This document shows positions 15,938 to 22,846 of a stretch of 29,040 nt of DNA, in pieces (within the stretch, counting starts at the first letter, position 1; the number at the start of each line of letters is the position of its first letter). The translations under genes and the position numbers were made by a program. The DNA is taken from assembly GCA_964249405.1 (NCBI GenBank), contig CAXUBX010000042.1, positions 1 through 29,040 of the forward strand, read 5' to 3'. The notes below the pieces were generated by a model. It was not told where the DNA came from. It made no database searches and saw only the letters and a program-made list of their open reading frames with translations. Source of the DNA: CAXTPV01 sp964249405 (GTDB lineage: Bacteria > Pseudomonadota > Alphaproteobacteria > Acetobacterales > Acetobacteraceae).

Positions 15938-16498
15938 TCACTGGGCCACCCTGATCCGGGCGCCCCCGTCGAGCGCGATCTCGATGACGCCAGGCCGCTT
16001 GCTGTCCCGCGTCGGCCGAGCCGCCGCATTCGGCTCCGGCTTGGCAGGCTCCGCCACTCGCACCGGGACGAGCTTGACCGCAGGCGAGGCCAGCGCCAGT
16101 CCCCGCGCCCCACGCCGCCACCGATAGATCAGGCTGGTGCAGATGCCGTGGCGCCGAGCCAGCTCCTGGACGCGCGCTCCCGGCGCCATCGCCTCCGACA
16201 CCACGCGTGCCCGGAAGGACGCGTCGTGCGAACGGCGACGCTCCTCCACAATCTCGATGCGAGGCAACGGCGTCGCATCTGTGGCAGCCAATTTGGCTGC
16301 CACATCAACAGCACCGACCAAGCCCGCAGGATTATCCCGAGTGTCACAGGAACAGGTTGCGGCCGCCTCGAGCGGGGCGACCACGAAGCCGGCCCTTTTG
16401 TCGCGAGGCTCGTTCCAGACGCCAGCAGCCCGATCGAGCAGCTGCGGTGCCAATGCCGGATTGAGAAGTCGTTGCAGCCGAGGGGATCGTGTGACCAT
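15938..16498 (-). pseudogene. IS66-family accessory protein TnpA, remnant
   Basis: The clear homology is PRIEIVEERRRSHDASFRAR followed by the HTH region VQELARRHGICTSLIYRWRR, then VKLVPVRV and GVIEIALDGGARIRV. This is the small HTH protein (Orf1) of IS66-family elements. It ends abruptly with VAQ-stop where family members continue with a short helix, and no tnpB or tnpC follows, because the next sequence is the methyltransferase start. Roughly the first 65 residues of the long frame have no resemblance to the family; the real start may be GTG 16303 or close by, inside a palindrome. The element is a fragment. Confidence 0.7.
16280..16304. repeat. 25-base perfect palindrome
   Basis: Arms TGTGGCAGCCAA and TTGGCTGCCACA flank a single central T. 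It covers the likely start of the IS66 tnpA fragment. It could be an operator or a relic of inverted ends; no function is shown. Confidence 0.6.
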
Positions 16499-16731
16499 CG
16501 GCCGCTGGCTCGACGCTGATGGTGTCGCGGAGCATCTCGGTATCAGGGACGACCAACTGAGGATGGCGGTTGGAACAAGAGCTTGCCGATGTCGTGCACG
16601 ATGCTGCCGCTCATCAGCAGGGTGACCTCGTCCTCGCGCAGCTCGTGGCGCACGACGAACTCTCGATTGTCACGCAAGCGCCATAGAACCGGTGGCCTCT
16701 TGGATGCATTGAACCTGCCTAGGGGGCCCAC
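16499..16731. other. Spacer before the phosphate transporter, no gene assigned
   Basis: A minus-strand frame (16543-16830) contains a protein-like stretch, NREFVVRHELREDEVTLLMS then GSIVHDIGKLLFQ. It overlaps the transporter start and I cannot assign it to a family. It may be a gene remnant. GGGGG at 16724-16728 may help translate the transporter. Confidence 0.35.
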
Positions 16732-18138
16732 ATGCTCGTTCATTTTGACCCGTCGTCCAGCATCATCGTGGCGATGCTGGTGATGTGTTTTGGCCTCGTC
16801 CTTGCGTTTGAGGCTACCAACGGGTTCCATGACACTTCAAACGCCGTCGCGACGGTTATCTACACCAACGCATTGAAGCCAGTGCCCGCTGTGATTTGGT
16901 CGGGCATCATGAACTTCGTCGGCGTTCTTGTCGGTGGCATCGCGGTAGCCTACGCGCTGGTGGAGATTTTGCCGCCCGATGTGCTGACTCCGCCGAATGG
17001 TGCGCCGGCCGTGCCGATGCTGGTGTCACTATTCGCCGCCGCCTTGTTTTGGAACATTCTCACTTGGTTCTTTGGCATCCCGAACAGCTCTTCACATTGC
17101 ATTATTGGAGCCTTGATCGGCGTTGCCGCCAGCGACACGTTGATGCAGTCGCGAGCCATCGGGCAGGGCGTCGACTGGCAGCAGGTCCTGAAGGTACTGG
17201 AAGCGCTCGCCGTGTCACCGGTCCTTGGCCTCGTCGGTGCCGGCGGCCTCTACGCGCTGCTACGCTTGGTCGTGCGGCGCGGCCATCTCTTCGAGCCTCC
17301 CAAGAACGACGAGCCGCCGACCTGGTGGCTACGTGGACTGCTGATCTTGACCTGCACCGGGGTCAGCTTCTCCCACGGCACCAACGACGGTCAGAAGAGC
17401 ATTGGCCTGATCATGCTGACCATCATCGGCTTGTTGCCGGCTACCTTCGCGCTCAATCCGCGCGCGGGCACGGCGCTTTCCGAGATCGGCCGCAATGCCG
17501 CCGCCGCGATCCCGTTGATCCAGGAATACGGCAACGACCGCAAGGACCGCGGCGTAGAGGCCGCGCGGGAGCTTGTGCGGAATGGCAAGGCGGTCGCGGA
17601 ACTCGCGCACACCGCTCCGCCGCCGGGCGGCTCCCGCGCGATGAAATCGCAGCTCCGAGGCGAAGTCTACGAGGTGCTGAGCCAATTGAAGCACGTCAGC
17701 GAGGCCGCGGGGGCTTTGAAGGCGGACAAGGCGGAAGCTGACGCGCTCCGAAAGGAGATGGGACCGCCCGTGCACTACGCGCCGATTTGGGTCCGGGTGC
17801 TGAGCGCGCTCTGCCTCGGGGTCGGCACGATGGTCGGCTATAAGCGCGTGGTGCAAACCCTCGGCGAGCGCCTTGGGAAGCAGCACATGACGCCGGGACA
17901 GGGAGCCAGCGCCGAACTGATCGGCGCGGTGCTGATCGGAACCGCCGGGTCCACCGGCCTGCCCGTGAGCACCACCCACATCATCACATCGGGCATTGCC
18001 GGCACCATGATCGCGGGGGGCCAGGGCGTGCAGACCGGAATGCTGGTTCGGATCGCGCTCGCGTGGGTTTTCACTCTTCCGGTCACGATGCTACTCGCGG
18101 GCCTTCTATTCTACCTCCTCGACAATCCGGCTTTGTAG
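16732..18138 (+). CDS. Inorganic phosphate transporter, Pit/PHO4 family
   Basis: A 468-residue polytopic inner-membrane protein that takes up phosphate, in this family usually as a metal-phosphate complex driven by the proton gradient. Both PHO4 signatures are present: FEATNGFHDTSNAVAT at about 23-38 in the N-terminal repeat and VSFSHGTNDGQKSIGLIML in the second half, with GSTGLPVSTTHIITSGIAG later. Hydrophobic segments are spread over both halves, with a large charged cytoplasmic loop (about 250-350) between them. No PhoU-like partner is next to it. It sits beside a phosphoesterase/receptor module, so a shared phosphate theme is plausible. Confidence 0.92.
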   Translation: MLVHFDPSSSIIVAMLVMCFGLVLAFEATNGFHDTSNAVATVIYTNALKPVPAVIWSGIMNFVGVLVGGIAVAYALVEILPPDVLTPPNGAPAVPMLVSLFAAALFWNILTWFFGIPNSSSHCIIGALIGVAASDTLMQSRAIGQGVDWQQVLKVLEALAVSPVLGLVGAGGLYALLRLVVRRGHLFEPPKNDEPPTWWLRGLLILTCTGVSFSHGTNDGQKSIGLIMLTIIGLLPATFALNPRAGTALSEIGRNAAAAIPLIQEYGNDRKDRGVEAARELVRNGKAVAELAHTAPPPGGSRAMKSQLRGEVYEVLSQLKHVSEAAGALKADKAEADALRKEMGPPVHYAPIWVRVLSALCLGVGTMVGYKRVVQTLGERLGKQHMTPGQGASAELIGAVLIGTAGSTGLPVSTTHIITSGIAGTMIAGGQGVQTGMLVRIALAWVFTLPVTMLLAGLLFYLLDNPAL

Positions 18139-18673
18139 GCCCACTAAGCGGCGGGCGGTCTTCGACGAGACACCTACCGCACCCGGAAGGTCCGTACGCT
18201 ACGCGGCCGACTTTTCTCGGACCGACACCGGCGCGGATCGATGCCGAAAGTTGCAACACGTTTCTCACGTGCGGGTCATCCTTCCATCAGCTACGCGGGT
18301 GGGCGACGGCCTCGATCATGAACACGCGATCGTCGCCTCCGCGCCGGGCCTGGCTTGTCGCATGCCTGAGGACACGGGATGAGACGCCTGACGCTACGCG
18401 TGAGCCGAAACCGGCCGCTCGCCGTTTCACGCTACCGCCCCTTCGATGCACCAGCGCCGCGGCAAGCCCGAGGAGGACGGGGACGTCTGCCGCGCCGGGC
18501 GCAGCATTCCGCAGAAGCTAACATCGGCTGCGCGGCAGGCATGGCGTCCGAGGCGTAAGTGTTGAGAAACGGCGTAGATCCGGACGCTCGGGCCTGTGCG
18601 AGCTTGGGTGCGAGATCGCCGCACTGACCAACGCCGCGGCGCCCATCGCTGGTCCGACTGAAGCATTGCCGCC
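18139..18673. other. Intergenic region, no gene assigned
   Basis: About 535 bases between the transporter stop and the receptor promoter. Several short frames exist on both strands, but none shows a family motif or good start. It may hold degraded sequence. Confidence 0.35.
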
Positions 18674-18713
18674 ACGTCATAATATCATCACTGTTTCGTC
18701 AGCCGTCCGTCAG
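18674..18713 (+). promoter_or_regulatory. Four tandem half-sites, 11-base period, before the receptor gene
   Basis: ACGTCAT (18674-18680), TCATCAC (18685-18691), TCGTCAG (18696-18702) and CCGTCAG (18707-18713) are spaced exactly 11 bases apart. This matches the 7+4 spacing of PhoB/OmpR-family binding sites (PhoB consensus CTGTCAT-N4-CTGTCAT). The array ends 33 bases before the receptor ATG. It may be a target of the regulator encoded at 27545-28222 or of PhoB. Confidence 0.55.
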
Positions 18714-18746
18714 TTAGCCCGAAGCAGGTTCCGACTGGAGACAGGG

Positions 18747-20978
18747 ATGACGACGGTCCTGACACGACGCGCACGCGTTATCGTCGCATCCACCACGATG
18801 GCTCTCGCTGCCAAGTCCGCGGTCGCGCAAGTGGTCCCGGCGTCGGCTCCGGAAAACATCGGCGCTGTGCAAAGCACCGCTTCGGGGCCGTCCGGTTCAA
18901 CGGTCACCGCCCCGACGACGGCGACACAATTCGCGCCCGCATCCACGCCGCTGACTGCGATCCAGCCGACCAGCGTCATTGGCGCGGACACGCTCGAGAA
19001 GATCGCGCCGCAGACCGACGACTACAACGACGTCGTGACGCTCACACCGAGCGCGACCGACATCAGTCCGGCCGGACCCGGCCTGCAGCAGGATTTCGGT
19101 CAGAGCATCCGCGGTCTGCAATACACCGAGTTCAGCGTGCTCTGGGACGGGATCCCGATCCCTGGCTTTCCCTTCAACTTCGCCCCGCAACCCGGGGCCT
19201 ACTTTCTCGCACGCGATTTCTCGTCGGTCACGGTTAACCGCGGGCCGGGCCAGGCGTCGGCGATCGGCGACGCGACCTTTGGCGGATCGGTTGATCTGGC
19301 GTCGGAGAACCCCTTGGCGACGCCCGAGCTCGAGCCCTACGGCACGTTCGGCTCGTTCGGAACCAAGTTCTTCGGCATTCAAGCGAACACCGGCGCGATC
19401 AGCGAGACCGGCGGGACGCGCGGCGTGCTCGATCTCACGCGCGAGGAAGCGACCGGCGCCGACACCGGAATCGCAACCGAGCGCCGCAACCTGTTCGCCA
19501 AGATCGAGCAGCCGATCGGCGAGAGCACCGTCGTGACGTTCGCGATCAACGCGGACAACGACTTCACCAAGACGCCATACGGCGCAACGCTCCAAAATAT
19601 CGATACTTACGGCCGCAACTACAACCTGAACGACGATCCGACATCGCAGAGCTATAGCGGCTACGCACGCGACGTCTACACCACCGACTTCGCGTATCTC
19701 GGCGTCCAGTCGGCGCTCGGAAACGGCTGGACGGTCGACAACAAGTCCTATCAGACCGAGTACATCCAGCGCGACCAGCACGGCGCCGATGTCGGCGGGA
19801 CGGCACCCAATCTCTCTGGCACGATCTACATCGACAACGCGCCGATCGACGTCGCGAACGACGTGCCCGGAGTCTTCAACCATCTCGACTATGAGGACTG
19901 GGGCGACGTGCTGCGGCTGAGCAAGTCGTTCTCGTTCGGCGACCTGCGCTTCGGCATCTGGGGCGATCGGGAAGGCTTCAACATCTACAGCTACAATTCC
20001 GACCTCACGCGCGACGGCGTTCCCTACACGACGGCCGCGGGCCTCGATCCGTACACCACGCAGTATTTCTCCGACCTGGTCACGATCCAGCCCTACGTAG
20101 AATTCGCCTACCGGCCGATCAAATCGCTGACGCTCACGGCCGGCGTCAAATACAGCTCGGTGACCCGGAACATCAACGGCCCGGTGTTCAACGGCGGCCC
20201 GGCCGACGTCGGCGCGACCTACAACCAGGCGCTGCCGTCGTTCGACGCGAACTATCGCGTGACGAAGGCGATCGCGGTCTATGCGCAGGCCGCGGAAGGC
20301 TATCTCGCGCCCGAGCTCGGCGTACTCGGCAACCAGGCGGCGACATCCGTCCAGCCATCGACCACGTGGAGCTACCAGGTCGGTAGCGTGCTGCACCGGC
20401 GCTGGCTCAGTCTCGATGCCGACCTTTACTACATCGACTTCGACAACTACATCAACAACACCGAGATCGCCAACGTCACGACCTACTTCAACCAGGGCGG
20501 CGCGGTGTTCAAGGGCGTCGAGGTCGAGGGCACGGTCACGCTCGGCCGCGGCTTCGCGGTCTACGCCAACGGAACGCTGAACGACAGCAACTACGACTCG
20601 AACGGCAACAACTTCGCGCAAACGCCGCGTCGTACTGCCGCGGTCGCGCTGCTTTACGACAAGGGCTCCGTGTTCCGGCACGGCGACGAGCTCTACGGCA
20701 ACATCCTGACCAAGGTCGTCGGTCCCCAATATGGGGTCGACACCGCAAGTGTCGGCGCGTTCGACCAGTTCCCGATCAAGACCTGGGACGAGGTCGATCT
20801 CAGCGCCGGCTACGTGCTGCCCGTCTTTCACCGCCGCCTCCGCGCGGCGGTCAACGTCACCAACCTGTTCGACCATCAGAGCATCACCGGCTACGACGGG
20901 CAAACTGCCGAGCTCCAGCCGCTCTACTGGGTGCAGGCCGGGCGCGGCATCTTCTTCTCGTTCGCGGCCTATCTCTGA
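18747..20978 (+). CDS. TonB-dependent outer-membrane receptor
   Basis: I chose ATG 18747: GGAG lies eight bases upstream and the first 28 residues form a signal peptide (RRARVIVASTTMALAAKSAVAQ) cut before VVPAS. The mature protein has a plug domain (about 60-200) with FGQSIRGLQYTEFSVLWDGI and VTVNRGPGQASAIGDATFGG, then a beta-barrel of alternating aromatic strands ending FFSFAAYL. The total is 743 residues, normal for the family. Such receptors import siderophores, B12, sugars or other scarce compounds using TonB energy; the plug does not reveal the ligand. The C-terminal residue is Leu, where Phe or Trp is usual. It is convergent with the sulfotransferase gene, four bases apart. Confidence 0.92.
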   Translation: MTTVLTRRARVIVASTTMALAAKSAVAQVVPASAPENIGAVQSTASGPSGSTVTAPTTATQFAPASTPLTAIQPTSVIGADTLEKIAPQTDDYNDVVTLTPSATDISPAGPGLQQDFGQSIRGLQYTEFSVLWDGIPIPGFPFNFAPQPGAYFLARDFSSVTVNRGPGQASAIGDATFGGSVDLASENPLATPELEPYGTFGSFGTKFFGIQANTGAISETGGTRGVLDLTREEATGADTGIATERRNLFAKIEQPIGESTVVTFAINADNDFTKTPYGATLQNIDTYGRNYNLNDDPTSQSYSGYARDVYTTDFAYLGVQSALGNGWTVDNKSYQTEYIQRDQHGADVGGTAPNLSGTIYIDNAPIDVANDVPGVFNHLDYEDWGDVLRLSKSFSFGDLRFGIWGDREGFNIYSYNSDLTRDGVPYTTAAGLDPYTTQYFSDLVTIQPYVEFAYRPIKSLTLTAGVKYSSVTRNINGPVFNGGPADVGATYNQALPSFDANYRVTKAIAVYAQAAEGYLAPELGVLGNQAATSVQPSTTWSYQVGSVLHRRWLSLDADLYYIDFDNYINNTEIANVTTYFNQGGAVFKGVEVEGTVTLGRGFAVYANGTLNDSNYDSNGNNFAQTPRRTAAVALLYDKGSVFRHGDELYGNILTKVVGPQYGVDTASVGAFDQFPIKTWDEVDLSAGYVLPVFHRRLRAAVNVTNLFDHQSITGYDGQTAELQPLYWVQAGRGIFFSFAAYL

Positions 20979-20989
20979 CGCGTCAGAGA
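20972..20989. terminator. Palindrome holding both convergent stop codons
   Basis: The perfect 18-base palindrome TCTCTGACGCGTCAGAGA contains the TGA of the receptor (20976-20978) and the TGA of the sulfotransferase (20983-20985). It may act as a weak two-way terminator, but there is no U-tract. Confidence 0.4.
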
Positions 20990-22668
20990 AGCGCGGCGAG
21001 GGGGCCGAGCCAGGGTTCGAAGCGACGCCACGCCTCCGGCGGCGGCGCCGCGATAGGGCGCCTTACCTGCCACTTGCTCGGCGTCCGCACCATGCGCGGG
21101 TTCCGCTCCGGCCGAAGGCAGCGCTCGTCCCAGGAAAGCCCGCAGGCGGCGACAAGAGCGCGAATCGCGCGCTCCGGCTCGGACACCAGCTCCTCGTATC
21201 GCACCTCGTGAATGCTCGCCGGCGGCAGCATAGCGCGCCAGTGAAGCAAAAGGCGCTCGACCGCGCGCACGGTCCGGACCAGCGCGTCGCCGCCGGTCGG
21301 AAACGCGAGATGCCGATTGAACGACGTCCGGTGGATCGAGAGCGCAACGTCGATCGGCCGGCGCCGGCAGAGGACGATCACGGCGCGCGGCAGCGCGAGA
21401 TGGACGAGGCCCGCATGGAACACGTTGAGCGGCATCTTGTCGGTCACGGAGGCGGCGTCCCGACTGGTCGCGCCCGGCTCGGGCCGACCGATCGCGCGGA
21501 GGACGTCGAGGTAGTCGGAGGCCGCGCGCGCCCGGAATGCCTCGTCGCCGACGGGGTCGGTCAGATCGGCGGCACGCTCGGTCCAGAACGGGAGCTCGCC
21601 GCCACCCACGACCGCCGGGTGGCACGACAGGACCTGCTCGACCAGCGTCGTCCCCGATCGCGGGAGGCCGACGATCAGGATCGGCGCCGGATCACCGTCG
21701 CCACCGGCCGAAGTCCTGGTCGCGGCGGCGGCGGCCAGGGCGCCGGCGTCGAAGCGGCCGATCAGACGCTCGACCCGCTCCTCGATCAGCTGCGCGACGG
21801 GCTCGCCACTTCGGCCGCGGATCCGGTCCGCCTCGTCGAAATGCGCCATGGCGCGGGCCGGGTCGTCGAGATCGTCGGCGGCCTTGCCGAGTGCCAGATG
21901 CAGCCGCGCGCGCGCTTCCGCGTGCAGGTCGGTCCGCGCCGCCGCCGTCGCCATGCGCCCGACGAGATCGCCGTCGTCCGGCCGGATTTGGCGGCAGCGG
22001 ACGAGATCGTAGAAACTGCCCGCGTAGTGCGGCGAGGTGGCGGTGACGCGCGCGTAGCAATCCCACGCCTCGTCGAGACGCCCGGTGTCGGCGAGGAGCT
22101 CGCCAAGCGTGTCGGTCGCCTCCAGGTGCGCGGGATGGACGTCGAGCAGCGCTCGGAGCCCGCGCTCCGCCGGCTCGAGGCGCCCGTGCGCGAGGTCGAG
22201 GCGGACCGCTGCGAGAAGCGACAGCGCCGTCCCGGGCCGGGTCGCGGCGGCGCGACCGAAGCTCGCGAGCGCGGCCGTCCGACGGCCGAGCAGCTCGAGG
22301 AGGGCGCCCTCGCGGAAAGGCGCGTCCGCTCGCGACGGGGCGCATGCCGCTGCGTGACGGTAGGCGCCGAGCGCGCCGTCGACGTCATCGAGCGCCTGCA
22401 GCGCGACGCCGAGCCGGACGGCGGCGAGCGCGAAGTTGTCGTCCGCCGCGAGGGCCTGGCGGAAGGATCGCGCGGCCTCGCTGAAATGACCGGACGCGAG
22501 GTGCAGATAGCCGAGGTCGTGGTGGATCGCGGCATCGTCGGGGGCGGCCTCGGCCGCCGCGCGCAGATGCCCGATCGCCTCCTCGCGTCGTTCGGCGGCG
22601 AGCGCCGCGCCAGCCTTGGCGAGCAGCTCGCTTGCCGGCCCCGCATGGCCCGACCCTCGTGCCGTCAT
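20983..22668 (-). CDS. TPR-containing sulfotransferase family protein
   Basis: A 561-residue protein. Residues 1 to about 290 are TPR-like helices (EEAIGHLRAAAEAAPDDAAI, FSEAARSFRQALAADD). Residues about 328-555 form a Sulfotransfer_3-type domain with the 5'-phosphosulfate loop ILIVGLPRSGTTLVEQVLS from residue 330. A 3'-phosphate-binding region follows around VIVLCRRRPIDVALSIHRTS, and YEELVSEPERAIRAL comes later. The family transfers sulfuryl groups from PAPS, but many bacterial TPR members have no known acceptor and some may bind other nucleotides. No signal peptide is seen, so it is probably cytoplasmic. The ATG at 22668 has GAGG about nine bases upstream. It is divergent from the phosphoesterase gene. 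Confidence 0.88.
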   Translation of the reverse strand: MTARGSGHAGPASELLAKAGAALAAERREEAIGHLRAAAEAAPDDAAIHHDLGYLHLASGHFSEAARSFRQALAADDNFALAAVRLGVALQALDDVDGALGAYRHAAACAPSRADAPFREGALLELLGRRTAALASFGRAAATRPGTALSLLAAVRLDLAHGRLEPAERGLRALLDVHPAHLEATDTLGELLADTGRLDEAWDCYARVTATSPHYAGSFYDLVRCRQIRPDDGDLVGRMATAAARTDLHAEARARLHLALGKAADDLDDPARAMAHFDEADRIRGRSGEPVAQLIEERVERLIGRFDAGALAAAAATRTSAGGDGDPAPILIVGLPRSGTTLVEQVLSCHPAVVGGGELPFWTERAADLTDPVGDEAFRARAASDYLDVLRAIGRPEPGATSRDAASVTDKMPLNVFHAGLVHLALPRAVIVLCRRRPIDVALSIHRTSFNRHLAFPTGGDALVRTVRAVERLLLHWRAMLPPASIHEVRYEELVSEPERAIRALVAACGLSWDERCLRPERNPRMVRTPSKWQVRRPIAAPPPEAWRRFEPWLGPLAALL

Positions 22669-22705
22669 GACAGTGACCTCATTTCTTCATACGCCGACTG
22701 AACGC

Positions 22706-22723
22706 GCGTCAGGGTGTCGTCAG
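22706..22723 (+). promoter_or_regulatory. Paired half-sites between the sulfotransferase and phosphoesterase genes
   Basis: GCGTCAG (22706-22712) and TCGTCAG (22719-22725 by pattern, core GTCAG at 22719-22723) have cores 11 bases apart, like the pair before the receptor gene. The site is 38 bases upstream of the sulfotransferase ATG and about 120 upstream of the phosphoesterase start, so it could control either or both. The shared form is NCGTCAG-N4-NCGTCAG. Confidence 0.5.
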
Positions 22724-22846
22724 GTCGCGGGGGTATCTGCTCCGCATTCCGGCCGACACGCGGGCCGGCCGACCAGGCGAGGCGCGCGCGATGTCCCACG
22801 ATGCGGGGCGCCGTCGATCATGGGCGGCCAATCCGAGGAGATCATC

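Noticed and set aside
14464..16113. 549-codon minus-strand frame over the transposase
   Set aside because: Antisense shadow of tnpA with a low-complexity Arg/Gly/Gln composition; the opposite strand has clear Tn3 transposase motifs.
16543..16830. Minus-strand frame with a protein-like stretch overlapping the phosphate transporter start
   Set aside because: Only a short segment looks coding, no family can be named, and the frame runs into a well-supported gene on the other strand. Described as a possible remnant only.
18432..18680. Minus-strand frame upstream of the receptor gene
   Set aside because: GC-driven open frame with several equally open neighbours and no motif.
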